62,210 nucleotides of DNA from Rhodocyclaceae bacterium (GTDB taxonomy: Bacteria; Pseudomonadota; Gammaproteobacteria; Burkholderiales; Rhodocyclaceae): NCBI GenBank assembly GCA_020445745.1, contig JAGRGB010000067.1, positions 1 through 62,210 of the forward strand, written 5' to 3'. Within the stretch, counting starts at the first letter, position 1, and each line of letters opens with the position of its first letter. Under the pieces are notes generated by a model. It made no database searches, had not been told where the DNA came from, and worked only from the letters and a program-made list of their open reading frames with translations. Shown in pieces: positions 17,444-26,969 of the stretch. Both the position numbers and the translations under genes were made by a program.

Positions 17444-18163
17444 TCACGAGGACATATCGTCGAGCACGATCGTGACCCGCTTGTTGCGCCGGCCCTCGCT
17501 GCGGATGCGGCTGACGCGAAGGCCGCCGATCTCGCCGGTGCGACGCACATGGGTGCCGCCACAGGGCTGGTAATCGACACCTTCGATGCGGATCGTGCGC
17601 ACCGCGCCGTGGCCCCGTGGCGGCTGCACCGACATCGTGCGCACCAGATCCGGCCGCGCCTCGAGTTCGCCCTCGGCGATACTGCCGGCCTCGACCAGCA
17701 GGTCGGCGGCGACCAGGTCGGCCAACCGACGCTCGATCGTCGCCCTGTCGAGCCGCGACATGTCGATGTCGAAATCGAGATGGGCCTTGTCGTCACTGAT
17801 GCGGCCGCCGCTGACCGCGGCCGGCACCACCGCGCACAGCAGGTGCAGGGCGGTGTGATAGCGCATCAGCCGATGACGTCGCGGCCAGTCGATGCGGGCC
17901 TCGACACGGCTTCCGGCGGCGGGCATCGGCGAGGCGCTATCCACCCGGTGCAGGATTTCACCGGCGCCGCCCTTGACGGTGTCGACGACCACGACTCGCG
18001 AACCGTCTGCGCAGCACAGTTCGCCACGGTCGCCCGGCTGACCGCCGCCGGTCGGATAGAATACCGTGCGGTCGAGCACCACCTGGCCGTCTGCGCTGCG
18101 CACGACCTTGGCGTCGCAGCGCTCGGCGTAGGCGTCGTCGTGGAAAAGCGCGATCGTCGTCAC
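17444..18163 (-). CDS. AlaX-type alanyl-tRNA editing protein
   Basis: This free-standing editing-domain homologue of AlaRS probably hydrolyses mischarged Ser- or Gly-tRNA-Ala. The 239-residue protein has YPTGGGQPGD near residue 38, the zinc-site HTALH near 108, and the second zinc half CGGTH near 205. It has no tRNA synthetase core. The GTG start at 18163 overlaps the stop of the upstream AEC carrier by 4 bp, so it is translationally coupled to it. The 160 bp after its stop, before the riboswitch, hold no gene. Confidence 0.9.
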   Translation of the reverse strand: MTTIALFHDDAYAERCDAKVVRSADGQVVLDRTVFYPTGGGQPGDRGELCCADGSRVVVVDTVKGGAGEILHRVDSASPMPAAGSRVEARIDWPRRHRLMRYHTALHLLCAVVPAAVSGGRISDDKAHLDFDIDMSRLDRATIERRLADLVAADLLVEAGSIAEGELEARPDLVRTMSVQPPRGHGAVRTIRIEGVDYQPCGGTHVRRTGEIGGLRVSRIRSEGRRNKRVTIVLDDMSS

Positions 18164-19062
18164 TGCGCTCCTGTCATCGCCGGGGCTTCGGGAAGGGCGA
18201 GGGCCAGCGCTATCGACAGCGTCAGCAATGACGCGAGATTGCCGATCAGCACGATCGAGGCGACCTTCTCGGGTTCCTGCCCGTAGCGTTCGGCGAAGAT
18301 GTAGTTGAGTACCGCCGGCGGCAGCGCGCTGTAGACCAGCAGCATGGCCTGCTGGCGCGCCGGCAGTTCGATCGCGGCGATCACCAGCGACGCCAGCGCC
18401 ATCCCCATCACCGGCCGCATCACCGCACCCGCGACACCGAGCCGGATCTCGCCGATTCGCGAATCGGTCAGCCGCACGCCGAGAGCGAACAGCATCAGCG
18501 GAATCGAGATGTCGCCGAGCATGCGCACCGCCTGCATCAGCGGCGGCCAGACGACGATGCCGGAGAGGCCGATCGCCAGCCCGACGAAGGTCGCCCATAC
18601 GGACGGAACGCGCCACACCGAACGCAGGCGCACCGAATGATCGAGCAGCCAGGCCCCGAACGAAAAATGCAGCAGGTTCGAGACCATGAACATCACCACC
18701 GCCGGTGCCAGCGCGTCATCGCCGAACGCGAGCACCGCCAGCGGCAAGCCGAGATTGCCCGAATTGCCGAACATCATCGGCGGCACCAGGGTACGCGGAT
18801 GCTGGCCCATCAGCCGCGCGGCCAGCCACGTCACCAGCCCGCAACCGGCCATCACCAGCACGGTCGCCAGCGCCAGCGGGAGAAACGCCGCGACGTTCAC
18901 CGACCGCCCGGCCAGCACCGCGATCACCAGCGCCGGCACGAACACGTCGGTGTTCAGCCGGTTGGCATGGCTGAGGTCGGGACGCATGCGACGGCCGACG
19001 AAAAAGCCCAGCGCGGCGATCGCGAACAGCGGAAAGAGAATCGAGACGATGCGGATCAGCAT
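18160..19062 (-). CDS. AEC family transporter (auxin efflux carrier type)
   Basis: This inner-membrane carrier of 300 residues has about ten hydrophobic helices in two five-helix halves. The N-terminal LFAIAALGFFVGR, GNSGNLGLPLAVL in the first half and SALPPAVLNYIFAERYG in the second half are typical of the family. Bacterial members move malonate, malate or other organic acids, but the substrate cannot be told here. I start at the ATG at 19062 rather than 19092, because the hydrophobic first helix then begins at once. It is coupled to the alaX-like gene and follows hslU by 54 bp, a gap filled by a GC-rich inverted repeat. Confidence 0.88.
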   Translation of the reverse strand: MLIRIVSILFPLFAIAALGFFVGRRMRPDLSHANRLNTDVFVPALVIAVLAGRSVNVAAFLPLALATVLVMAGCGLVTWLAARLMGQHPRTLVPPMMFGNSGNLGLPLAVLAFGDDALAPAVVMFMVSNLLHFSFGAWLLDHSVRLRSVWRVPSVWATFVGLAIGLSGIVVWPPLMQAVRMLGDISIPLMLFALGVRLTDSRIGEIRLGVAGAVMRPVMGMALASLVIAAIELPARQQAMLLVYSALPPAVLNYIFAERYGQEPEKVASIVLIGNLASLLTLSIALALALPEAPAMTGAQ

Positions 19063-19116
19063 GCCGGCGCGCGCCCGCGCAGCGGCGCACACCGGCCGCC
19101 GGCGGCCGGCTGCCGG

Positions 19117-20451
19117 CTAGAGCACGTAACGCGCAAGATCCTCTCGCTGGGCCAGCGTCTCGAGCCGCGCGTCGACGTAGCCGGCATCCACCGATACCGG
19201 GCCGACACCGGCCTTGCCGGCGTCGAACGACAGCTCCTCGAGGAGGCGCTCCATGACCGTATACAGGCGACGGGCGCCGATGTTCTCGGTCTTCTCGTTG
19301 ACCTGGTAGGCGATCTCGGCGAGCCGGCGGATGCCCTCGTCAGTGAACCCGAGGGTGACGCCGTCGGTCGCCAGCAAGGCCTGGTACTGGCGCGTCAGGC
19401 AGGCATCGGTGGCAGTCAGGATGCGTTCGAAATCGTCCACCGACAGGGAGTCGAGTTCGACCCGGATCGGGAAGCGCCCCTGGAGCTCGGGAATCAGGTC
19501 GCTGGGCTTGGACAGGTGGAAGGCGCCGCTGGCGATGAACAGGATATGGTCGGTGCGCACCATGCCGTACTTGGTCGAAACGGTGGTGCCCTCGACCAGC
19601 GGCAACAGGTCGCGCTGGACACCCTGGCGCGACACGTCGGCGCCGTGGCTGTCGCTGCGCGCGGCGACCTTGTCCAGTTCGTCGAGAAACACGATGCCGT
19701 TCTGTTCGACCGCGAGCACTGCCCCGGCCTTGATCTCCTCGTCGTTGACCAGGCGTGCGGCCTCCTCGTCGGCGAGGGCCCTGAGGGCGTCGGCGATCTT
19801 CATCTTGCGCATCTTCTTGCGCCCGCCACCCATGTTCTGGAACATCCCCTGGATCTGCTGGGTCAGCTCCTCCATGCCCGGCGGGGCGAAGATCTCGGCC
19901 GCCATCGCCGGGCTGGCCAGCTCGAGCTCGATCTCCTTGTCGTCGAGTTCGCCCTCGCGCAGCTTCTTGCGGAATTTCTGCCGTGTCGCGCCATCCGTTG
20001 CCGCTGCCGGTTCCTCGCCGAAGCCGACCGGCCGCGCCTGCGGCAGCAGCGCATCCAGTACCCGGTCCTCGGCCGCATCCATCGCTCGGTCGCGCACCTG
20101 CTGCATCGCCCGTTCGCGGTGCTCCTTGACGGCGATCTCGGCGAGATCGCGGATGATCGTGTCCACGTCGCGGCCGACGTAGCCGACCTCGGTGAACTTG
20201 GTGGCCTCGATCTTGATGAACGGTGCCTGGGCGAGGCGCGCCAGGCGGCGCGCGATCTCGGTCTTGCCGACACCCGTGGGGCCGATCATCAGGATGTTCT
20301 TCGGCGTGATCTCGGAGCGCAGTGGCTCCGCGACCTGGGCTCGCCGCCAGCGATTGCGCAAGGCGATCGCGACTGCCTTCTTGGCGCGATCCTGGCCGAC
20401 GATGTGCTTGTCGAGTTCGGAGACGATCTCCGGGGGGGTCATCTGGGTCAT
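19117..20451 (-). CDS. hslU: ATP-dependent protease ATPase subunit HslU
   Basis: HslU is the AAA+ unfoldase that feeds substrates into the HslV peptidase. The 444-residue protein has the N-terminal [15 protein letters not shown], Walker [11 protein letters not shown], the GYVGRD pore loop, the intermediate I-domain, Walker [10 protein letters not shown] and the C-terminal tail ending in L that docks into HslV. I use the ATG at 20451; 20442 is an equally possible in-frame start. It lies 68 bp downstream of hslV on the same strand. Confidence 0.97.
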   Translation of the reverse strand: MTQMTPPEIVSELDKHIVGQDRAKKAVAIALRNRWRRAQVAEPLRSEITPKNILMIGPTGVGKTEIARRLARLAQAPFIKIEATKFTEVGYVGRDVDTIIRDLAEIAVKEHRERAMQQVRDRAMDAAEDRVLDALLPQARPVGFGEEPAAATDGATRQKFRKKLREGELDDKEIELELASPAMAAEIFAPPGMEELTQQIQGMFQNMGGGRKKMRKMKIADALRALADEEAARLVNDEEIKAGAVLAVEQNGIVFLDELDKVAARSDSHGADVSRQGVQRDLLPLVEGTTVSTKYGMVRTDHILFIASGAFHLSKPSDLIPELQGRFPIRVELDSLSVDDFERILTATDACLTRQYQALLATDGVTLGFTDEGIRRLAEIAYQVNEKTENIGARRLYTVMERLLEELSFDAGKAGVGPVSVDAGYVDARLETLAQREDLARYVL

Positions 20452-20519
20452 GGTCGTGCTCGGATGCATTCGGCAGGCCAGGCGCCTGCCGACGAATGGT
20501 GGTACCGGGGGGCCAGGGC

Positions 20520-21059
20520 TCAGTCCTCGATCAATTCGATGACGTGGCTCTGGTTGGTGTAGATGCACAGGTCGCCCGCGATGGCGAGCGATTTCGCGAC
20601 GATCGCCTCGGGCGGCAGGTCGGTGTTCTCCAGCAAGGCCCGCGCCGCCGACTGGGCATAGGCGCCACCGCTGCCGATCGCGACGATCCCCTGCTCCGGT
20701 TCGAGGACGTCGCCGTTGCCGGTGATGATCAGGGAATTGTCGCGGTCGGCGACCGCGAGCATCGCTTCGAGCCGCCGCAACATGCGGTCGGTCCGCCAGT
20801 CCTTGGCGAGTTCCACCGATGCACGCAGCAGATTGCCCTGATGCTTGTCGAGCTTTGCCTCGAAGCGCTCGATCAGCGTGAACGCGTCGGCGGTGCCGCC
20901 GGCGAAGCCTGCCAGGATGCGATCCTGGTAGATGCGCCGCACCTTGCGCGCACTCGCCTTGACCACGATGTTGCCCAGCGTGACCTGCCCGTCGCCGCCG
21001 AGGGCGACCCGGTGGCCGCGACGCACCGACAGGATGGTGGTGCCGTGATACTGTTCCAT
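20520..21059 (-). CDS. hslV: ATP-dependent protease subunit HslV
   Basis: HslV is the proteasome-like threonine peptidase of the HslUV complex. The 179-residue precursor begins [10 protein letters not shown]; removal of the first six residues exposes the catalytic Thr of [23 protein letters not shown] and [14 protein letters not shown] are typical. It is 28 bp downstream of the double-STAS gene and 68 bp before hslU, so the three are likely one transcript. Confidence 0.97.
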   Translation of the reverse strand: MEQYHGTTILSVRRGHRVALGGDGQVTLGNIVVKASARKVRRIYQDRILAGFAGGTADAFTLIERFEAKLDKHQGNLLRASVELAKDWRTDRMLRRLEAMLAVADRDNSLIITGNGDVLEPEQGIVAIGSGGAYAQSAARALLENTDLPPEAIVAKSLAIAGDLCIYTNQSHVIELIED

Positions 21060-21087
21060 GAAACCGTCCGCATGACGGCCGGGCCTG

Positions 21088-22245
21088 CTAGCGGCGGGGC
21101 ACCAGCTCCGACACCTGGTGCACCCCCATGACGCGCAGCAAGGCCGCGACCATGTTGTTCACTTTCTTGAAGGTCACCAGCTTACCCTGCGCCTGCAGGT
21201 TCGCGAGAACGTTGAACAAGGTGCCGGCAGTGGCGAAATCGATACGGCGCAGGCGGGAGCAATCGACATCGATCATCGTGCGCTTCGATGCGAAGGCTGC
21301 CAGATCCTTGATCTGCTGCTGCCCGCCCGACGAGATTTCTCCCTCGAGGCTGAAATCGTCCTTCCTGCCCGACGATATCGACTGCGGCGGCGCCTTGGCC
21401 ACCGGCGCAGACGCATCCGGCGCCCGCGCCGGATCCCAGGAGGGCGGCGACTCCTCGAACGTGATCGCATAATCGATCGCGTACTGCTCGAAATTATCGA
21501 ATTCTCCGCTGCGTTGCAACAATTCGAACAGCAGCAGCCACGACTCCTGGCGTTCGCGGCGCCCGCAGGCGACCTGCTTGAGGAGCATGGTGGCCAGCGT
21601 CGGGCAGTTGAGCAGCGACACCGGGACGCGGTCGTCGGCCAGCCGTCGCAGCACGTCGCGCAGCAGCTTGCAGCCCTTGTCGTCGGCGCTGCGCAGGCGC
21701 CCGAGATCGATCTTGATGCTGCCGTTTTCGCGGGCGAACTCGACGAGCTTGCCGAATTGCACTTCGACCTGACCCGACAGGCTGCCATTGAGAGCGACCG
21801 TCGGCGTGGCATCCACCGGCGCCTCGTCGCGCGGACTCGACAGATCCTCCCATTGCGGAGGCGATTTCTCGAAGCGTGAAGCGTAGGTCGCACCGCGCTG
21901 GTCGAAGCGCTGGCGGTCACCGGCCAGGCGATGCAGGTCCAGCAGCATCAGCCACAGCCCTTCGCCGGCCTCGTCGCCGACGGCACCGTCGAGGGTGGCC
22001 TCCAGCACCTGGGCCGCCTCCTCGTCCTGCCCTGCCGCGAACAGCATCGCGGCCTCTTCCGCGACCGCCAGCAAGGCGTCGCCACCTTCCAGCACCTGCA
22101 CCTTCTCGGCGCACTGGGCGAGTGCCCATGCGTCGCCGCCACCACTGAAATCGAGCGCGGAAAGTTCGGACGGCGGCCCCGCCTGGTTGCGGTTGCCGTC
22201 TGCCTTAGCGGATGTTTCGGGCTTCTTGCCGCCGAACAGGGTCAT
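21088..22245 (-). CDS. Protein with two STAS-like domains
   Basis: The 385-residue soluble protein has an N-terminal FGGKKP tail, an alpha-helical segment (about 40-130), a first STAS-like domain (about 155-235, [20 protein letters not shown]) and a helical linker. A second STAS domain (about 300-385, [21 protein letters not shown]) follows. The repeated helical segments share [11 protein letters not shown] and [11 protein letters not shown], so the whole unit looks duplicated. STAS domains usually act in anti-sigma-antagonist switches or lipid-asymmetry systems. ATG 22245 is preferred over GTG 22251 because GAGG is correctly spaced. It leads the hslVU transcript. Confidence 0.82.
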   Translation of the reverse strand: MTLFGGKKPETSAKADGNRNQAGPPSELSALDFSGGGDAWALAQCAEKVQVLEGGDALLAVAEEAAMLFAAGQDEEAAQVLEATLDGAVGDEAGEGLWLMLLDLHRLAGDRQRFDQRGATYASRFEKSPPQWEDLSSPRDEAPVDATPTVALNGSLSGQVEVQFGKLVEFARENGSIKIDLGRLRSADDKGCKLLRDVLRRLADDRVPVSLLNCPTLATMLLKQVACGRRERQESWLLLFELLQRSGEFDNFEQYAIDYAITFEESPPSWDPARAPDASAPVAKAPPQSISSGRKDDFSLEGEISSGGQQQIKDLAAFASKRTMIDVDCSRLRRIDFATAGTLFNVLANLQAQGKLVTFKKVNNMVAALLRVMGVHQVSELVPRR

Positions 22246-22468
22246 TGCCACGCCTCGAGGTCCGTCGCCGCAGCGAACGGGATCGGTTGCACTAGCTTAG
22301 CATTCCTTAGGGACCGCACAGCGGACTAATTCCGCGATACTGACGCACCATCCCCTCTCGGATTGTACACCCGCGACCCGGAAAAACCTTTGCAGCACGT
22401 ACCGAAGGACCATTACCTCCGGTGACAAATACGGCAACGGCGGCGAAAGGTGAAGCTTCTTTATCGGT

Positions 22469-22474
22469 TAGAAT
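22469..22474 (+). promoter_or_regulatory. Candidate -10 box of ybgC-tol operon
   Basis: TAGAAT ends only 7 bases before the ATG at 22482. If it is used, transcription would start at or next to the start codon, giving a leaderless mRNA. Confidence 0.4.
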
Positions 22475-22481
22475 CCGCGCC

Positions 22482-22922
22482 ATGTCAGCCCCCCGGACAC
22501 ATTCCGCCGCCGGTTCCGAGCAGGAATTCCGGATGGCCGTCCGGGTATATTTCGAGGACACCGACGCCGGCGGGGTGGTGTATTACGCCAACTACCTCAG
22601 GTTCTGCGAACGCGCACGTACGGAATGGCTGCGGGCCAAGGGATTCGGCCAGCAGGCCCTGATCGACGAGTCCGGAATCGCTTTCGTCGTCCGCCGATTC
22701 ACCGCAGACTACCTGGGATCGGCGCGGCTCGACGACGAACTCGAGGTCGTGACGTCGATCGAGCGCATCGGCGGCGCAAGCATCGATTTCGTGCAGGCCA
22801 TCGTGCGCGGGCAGGTCCGGTTGTTCACGTCCCGCGTGACGGTGGCGTGCATCGACCTGGCGAGACACGCGGCCACTGCCATCCCGGGCCCGATCCGGCG
22901 ACGGCTGTCTTCCCCCAACTGA
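22482..22922 (+). CDS. ybgC: YbgC-type acyl-CoA thioesterase of the Tol-Pal operon
   Basis: This hot-dog-fold thioesterase (146 residues) has the family signature VYFEDTDAGGVVYYANYLRFCERARTEW, written here in parts: the catalytic Asp is in EDTDAGG, followed by YYANYL. It is the usual first gene of tol-pal clusters, and the E. coli homologue acts on acyl-CoA linked to phospholipid metabolism. The ATG at 22482 gives a short N-terminal tail. The ATG at 22533 has a better AGGA ribosome site but would cut family residues. tolQ follows 17 bp later. Confidence 0.92.
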   Translation: MSAPRTHSAAGSEQEFRMAVRVYFEDTDAGGVVYYANYLRFCERARTEWLRAKGFGQQALIDESGIAFVVRRFTADYLGSARLDDELEVVTSIERIGGASIDFVQAIVRGQVRLFTSRVTVACIDLARHAATAIPGPIRRRLSSPN

Positions 22923-22939
22923 GAACAAGATAAACGCGC

Positions 22940-23614
22940 ATGGAAGTCACCACCGATCTGTCGATCGTCGCGCTGATCAGCAATGCCAGCGTCCTCGTCA
23001 AGCTCGTCATGGCGCTGCTGCTCGGCGTCTCGCTGGTGTCGTGGTACTGGATCTTTCGCAAGTGGTTCGCGATCCGCAATGCACGCGGCAAGACGCTCAA
23101 GTTCGAACGGGATTTCTGGAGCGGCGGCGATCTCAATTCGCTGTTCCAGAGTGCCGCCAACGACCGTCACAACTCCGGCCCGATGGAACGTATCTTCGAA
23201 TCCGGCTACCGCGAATTCGCCAAGCTGCGCAGCAAGAATGCCGACAGTACCACCACCATCGGCGGCGCCCAGCGCGCGATGCGCGCCACCTACCAACGTG
23301 AGATCGACGACCTCGAGGCCCATCTGGCCTTCCTGGCTTCGGTGGGCTCGGTATCGCCCTATGTCGGCCTGTTCGGTACCGTGTGGGGAATCATGAACGC
23401 CTTCCGCGGGCTCGCCAACGTGACCTCGGCAACACTGGCCCACGTCGCGCCGGGCATCGCCGAGGCATTGGTCGCCACCGCGATCGGCCTGTTCGCGGCG
23501 ATTCCGGCGGTGGTCGCGTACAACCGATTCGCCCACGACATCGACCGACTCTCGGTGCGCCTGGAGAGTTTCATGGAAGAGTTTTCCAACATCCTGCAGA
23601 GGCAGCTTCGCTGA
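22940..23614 (+). CDS. tolQ: Tol-Pal proton channel subunit TolQ
   Basis: TolQ is the MotA/ExbB-type inner-membrane channel protein that, with TolR, uses the proton gradient to energise TolA. The 224-residue protein has three transmembrane helices (about 15-37, 132-155 and 170-192). The cytoplasmic loop and the conserved GLFGTVWGIMNAF and EALVATAIGLFAAIPAVVAYN segments are present. Its stop overlaps the tolR start (TGATG). Confidence 0.96.
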   Translation: MEVTTDLSIVALISNASVLVKLVMALLLGVSLVSWYWIFRKWFAIRNARGKTLKFERDFWSGGDLNSLFQSAANDRHNSGPMERIFESGYREFAKLRSKNADSTTTIGGAQRAMRATYQREIDDLEAHLAFLASVGSVSPYVGLFGTVWGIMNAFRGLANVTSATLAHVAPGIAEALVATAIGLFAAIPAVVAYNRFAHDIDRLSVRLESFMEEFSNILQRQLR

Positions 23615-24018
23615 TGCGCGAGCGCCGCCTGATGAACCAGATCAACGTCGTGCCTTACATCGACGTGATGCTGGTACTGCTCGTGATCTTCATGGTCACC
23701 GCGCCGATGATCCAGGTCGGCGCGGTCGATCTGCCGAGCGTCGGCAAGGCGTCGCAGGTCTCGGTCGACCCGATCGAGGTGATCGTCGCGGCCGACGGCT
23801 CGCTGGCGCTGCGTGAGCGCGGTGATCAGCCCCGCAAGGTGGCAGCCGAAGATCTGATCGCCGAATTGCGGCGCATGCAACAGGGCGATGCCGATCAGCC
23901 GGTGCTCATCGCCGGCGACAAATCGGTGCGCTACGAAGCGGTGCTCGACGTCATGGACCTGCTGCAGCGCGAGGGCATCCGCAAGATCGGCCTGCTGGTG
24001 CAGCCCGGCAAGACTTGA
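23614..24018 (+). CDS. tolR: Tol-Pal proton channel subunit TolR
   Basis: TolR is the ExbD-type partner of TolQ. The 134-residue protein has MNQINVVPYIDVMLVLLVIFMV at the N-terminus, including the channel Asp in YIDVML. A single transmembrane helix and a periplasmic domain ending in GLLVQPGK follow. The ATG at 23614 overlaps the tolQ stop. An internal ATG six codons later is an alternative start. Confidence 0.96.
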   Translation: MRERRLMNQINVVPYIDVMLVLLVIFMVTAPMIQVGAVDLPSVGKASQVSVDPIEVIVAADGSLALRERGDQPRKVAAEDLIAELRRMQQGDADQPVLIAGDKSVRYEAVLDVMDLLQREGIRKIGLLVQPGKT

Positions 24019-24036
24019 CGCACGGGCTCTGCGGTC

Positions 24037-25047
24037 ATGACGCGTTATCCGGCCTCACGGGAATCGGGCAAATGGCCATCCGTCGTGCTGACGGTGCTGG
24101 TGCACGGCCTGCTTGCGGCATTCCTGTTCTACGGCATCCGCTGGCAGGCGCGGCCACCTGCCGTGGTCGAGGTCAGCCTGGTGCCGGCGATGCCGGCGCC
24201 AAGGCAGCCGCAACCAAAACCGATCGAACCTGCCCCGGCGCCCGAAACTACTCCAGCGCCCGAGCCGGAACCGAAGCCGGAACCAAAGCCCGAGCCGAAG
24301 CCCGAGCCGCCCCCGCCGCCCCCGCCGCCGCCGCCGCGCGTGAAACCACCGCCACCGCCACCACCACCGGCCGAGCCGGAGATCGCGACGAAAGCCCCGG
24401 AGCCGAAACCGGAGCCGAAACCGGAGCCGAAACCGGAGCCGAAACCGGAGCCGAAACCGGAGCCGAAACCGGAGCCGAAACCGGAGCCGAAGCCGAAGCC
24501 CGAGCCGAAGCCCGAGCCGAAGCCCGAGCCGAAGCCCGAGCCGAAGCCGAAGCCGAAGCCGGAGCCGAAGCCGGAGCCGAAGCCCGAGCCGAAACCGAAG
24601 CCGGAACCGAAGCCCAAGGGGCCGAGCCGGGCGGAACTGGCGGCCCAGGCGGAACAGAAGCGGATGCAGGAAATGCTCGCCCGCGAGGCCGAGATGGCGC
24701 GCCAGCAGGCCTTGCTGCGCCAGGAGGCGCTGCGCGCCGCGGACGCCCAGCAGGCCGCCTTGCGAAGCCGTGCCGCCGCCGACTATGCGGCCCGGATCCA
24801 GGCCAAGGTCAAGGGCAACATCGTGCTGCCGCCGGGCACCCGGGGCGACCCGTCGGCGCTCTTCCAGGTCGATCAACTGCCGGACGGCACCGTGATCGCG
24901 GTACGCCTGACGCGTACCTCGGGCATCGCTGCCCTCGACAGCGCGATCGAGCGTGCGATCCACCGCTCGAGCCCCTTGCCCAAGCCGACCGACCCTTCGC
25001 TGTTCCGTCGAACGCTGGAGCTGACCTTCTGGCCGCTGCGCAATTGA
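24037..25047 (+). CDS. tolA: TolA with a long Pro-Glu-Pro-Lys spacer
   Basis: TolA spans the periplasm to link TolQR to Pal. The 336-residue protein has one N-terminal transmembrane helix (about 15-33), then a spacer (about 65-200). The spacer is built of PEPK tetrapeptides interrupted by two polyproline blocks ([10 protein letters not shown] near 91-100 and again at 104-111). A short charged helix ([16 protein letters not shown]) and a C-terminal TolA/TonB-type domain (about 255-336, [15 protein letters not shown]) follow. The spacer composition is more like TonB than the Ala/Lys coiled coil of E. coli TolA. Confidence 0.93.
   Translation: MTRYPASRESGKWPSVVLTVLVHGLLAAFLFYGIRWQARPPAVVEVSLVPAMPAPRQPQPKPIEPAPAPETTPAPEPEPKPEPKPEPKPEPPPPPPPPPPRVKPPPPPPPPAEPEIATKAPEPKPEPKPEPKPEPKPEPKPEPKPEPKPEPKPKPEPKPEPKPEPKPEPKPKPKPEPKPEPKPEPKPKPEPKPKGPSRAELAAQAEQKRMQEMLAREAEMARQQALLRQEALRAADAQQAALRSRAAADYAARIQAKVKGNIVLPPGTRGDPSALFQVDQLPDGTVIAVRLTRTSGIAALDSAIERAIHRSSPLPKPTDPSLFRRTLELTFWPLRN
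24397..24492. repeat. 12-bp tandem repeat inside tolA
   Basis: Seven perfect copies of CCGGAGCCGAAA (24397-24480) and an eighth with AAG at its end encode PEPK units. Less regular relatives of the same unit extend on both sides from about 24255 to 24620. Confidence 0.95.
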
Positions 25048-25084
25048 AAAGCAACGCGATACCACGCCCCGCGAATCACTCGGC

Positions 25085-25090
25085 TATAAT
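25085..25090 (+). promoter_or_regulatory. Candidate -10 box of tolB
   Basis: A consensus TATAAT lies in the tolA-tolB gap, 21 bases before the tolB ATG. No matching -35 is seen at 16-18 bp. It may give tolB-pal-cpoB its own internal promoter. Confidence 0.45.
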
Positions 25091-25111
25091 CGCGCGAACC
25101 GGAAAACCGTT

Positions 25112-26389
25112 ATGAAACATACGCTTTTGGCCAAAACCCTGTTTCTCGTCTGCTGGCTCCTGGCGAGCCTTGCAGCGCATGCCCAGCTGGCCATCGAAAT
25201 CACCGGCGCCGGCGCCAACCGGATCCCGGTTGCGATCGCCCGTTTCGCCGGGGAGAACGCCCTGCCGGCGGCGGTCAGCGATGTGGTGCGCAGCGATCTG
25301 CTGCGCAGCGGCCTTTTCAACCTGATCGAGACCGGCCCGCAGGCGATCGGCGAGGACAGCCTCCCCGATCTGACCAATTTCCGCATCCGCGGCGCCGACG
25401 CGATGCTGGTCGGCTCGGTGACCGAATTGGAAGGCAAGCGCTTCGAGGTCCGCTTCCGCCTGTTCGACACCCAGCGCCAGACCGAGTTGGGCGCCCTCGC
25501 GCTGCGGATGAGCGCGACTCAGCACCGTGCCACCGGCCACCGCATCGCCGATTTCGTCTACGAGAAGCTGACCGGGCTGCCCGGCGTGTTTTCGACCCGC
25601 ATCGCCTATGTCGTCAAGACCGGAAAGCGCTACCGGCTGCAGATTGCCGATGCCGATGGCGAAAACCCGCAAACCGCGCTGGCATCCCTAGAGCCGATCA
25701 TCTCGCCGGCCTGGTCTCCGGATGGCAGCAAGCTCGCCTACGTATCGTTCGAGGCCAAGAAGCCGGTCGTCTACATCCACTCGCTGGCGACCGGGCTGCG
25801 CAGCGTCGTCGCCAATTTCAAGGGCTCGAATTCGGCACCGGCCTGGTCGCCCGACGGCGAGCGCCTCGCCGTCGTGCTCACCAAGGACGGCCAGTCGCAA
25901 CTGTACACGGTCAATGCCGACGGCTCGGGCGTGCGCCGCATCGCGTCGTCGTCGGGCATCGACACCGAGCCGTCGTGGTCGAGCGACGGCCAGTGGATCT
26001 ATTTCACGTCGGACCGCGGCGGCAGCCCACAGCTCTATCGTGTCGCGCCCGACGCTTCGAACCTGCAGCGGATCAGCTTTTCCGGCAGCTACAACGTGAC
26101 CCCACGCCCTTCCCCGGACAACCGCAGCCTGGCCTTCGTCACGCGCAGCGACGGACGCTTCCAGATAGCGGTGATGGATCTTGCCTCGCGCCAGGTGACC
26201 ATCCTGACCGACACCGAACGCGACGAATCGCCGAGCTTCGCGCCCAACGGCCGAATGATCCTCTACGCCACCGAGATCGGCGGGCGCGGCGTCCTGGCGG
26301 CGGTATCCTCGGACGGTCGCGTCAAGCAGAAACTGACGGTCCAGGAAGCCGACGTCCGCGAACCGGCCTGGGGCCCGCTCTCCCGCTGA
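25112..26389 (+). CDS. tolB: Tol-Pal periplasmic beta-propeller protein TolB
   Basis: TolB is a soluble periplasmic protein that binds Pal and TolA. The 425-residue precursor has a signal peptide of about 24 residues (ending AAHAQ), an N-terminal domain (about 25-155) and a six-bladed propeller. Repeated SPAWSPDGSKLAYVSFE-type blades are visible (written in the sequence as PAWSPDG, APAWSPDGE, EPSWSSDGQ, TPRPSPDN). Length and order match the family. Pal follows 31 bp downstream. Confidence 0.96.
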   Translation: MKHTLLAKTLFLVCWLLASLAAHAQLAIEITGAGANRIPVAIARFAGENALPAAVSDVVRSDLLRSGLFNLIETGPQAIGEDSLPDLTNFRIRGADAMLVGSVTELEGKRFEVRFRLFDTQRQTELGALALRMSATQHRATGHRIADFVYEKLTGLPGVFSTRIAYVVKTGKRYRLQIADADGENPQTALASLEPIISPAWSPDGSKLAYVSFEAKKPVVYIHSLATGLRSVVANFKGSNSAPAWSPDGERLAVVLTKDGQSQLYTVNADGSGVRRIASSSGIDTEPSWSSDGQWIYFTSDRGGSPQLYRVAPDASNLQRISFSGSYNVTPRPSPDNRSLAFVTRSDGRFQIAVMDLASRQVTILTDTERDESPSFAPNGRMILYATEIGGRGVLAAVSSDGRVKQKLTVQEADVREPAWGPLSR

Positions 26390-26420
26390 ACCAACCGAAC
26401 GAGAACCACAGGAGTCATTG

Positions 26421-26969
26421 ATGCGCAAACTGTTAGCCGTAACCGCCCTGGCATCCGCTCTGCTGGCGGGCTGCGGGTCCACACCGATGAGCAGCGACCA
26501 GGCCGGCGCCTCGGTCGAGGACCGCAACGCCACGTCAACCGTGCAGACGCCGCCGGTCCAGACCGTCACACCCGGCGCCGACGGCGGGAGCCTCTCGCCG
26601 CTGGCCGAATTGCAGAATCCCGACAGCCCGCTGTCCAGGCGCTCGGTTTATTTCGACTTCGACAGCTTCGTGCTGCGCCAGGAATTCCAGCCGCTGGTCG
26701 AGCTTCACGCGCGATTCCTGCTTGCCAACGCCAGCGTGCGGATGCTGATCCAGGGCAATGCGGACGAGCGGGGCAGCCGCGAGTACAACCTCGCCCTCGG
26801 GCAGAAGCGGGCCGATGCGCTGCGCCGCGGCCTGACGCTGCTCGGTGTTCCCGAGGATCAGATCGAATCCGTCAGCCTGGGCGAGGAGAAGCCCCGTTGC
26901 ATCGACTCCAGCGAGGACTGCTGGGCCGAGAATCGCCGCGCCGACATGCTCTACTCGGGTGAATTCTGA
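26421..26969 (+). CDS. pal: Peptidoglycan-associated lipoprotein Pal
   Basis: This outer-membrane lipoprotein of 182 residues has the lipobox LLAGC at about residues 15-19, a flexible linker and a C-terminal OmpA-like domain. SVYFDFDSF, the peptidoglycan-binding region GNADERGSREYNLALGQKRA and the ending RRADMLYSGEF are typical. An AGGAG site precedes the ATG at 26421; a TTG at 26418 is directly in front and not needed. The stop overlaps the cpoB start by one base. Confidence 0.96.
   Translation: MRKLLAVTALASALLAGCGSTPMSSDQAGASVEDRNATSTVQTPPVQTVTPGADGGSLSPLAELQNPDSPLSRRSVYFDFDSFVLRQEFQPLVELHARFLLANASVRMLIQGNADERGSREYNLALGQKRADALRRGLTLLGVPEDQIESVSLGEEKPRCIDSSEDCWAENRRADMLYSGEF

Noticed and set aside
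24255-24620. Repeats in tolA considered as a CRISPR-like array
   Set aside because: They are 12-bp coding repeats without spacers, in frame with PEPK.
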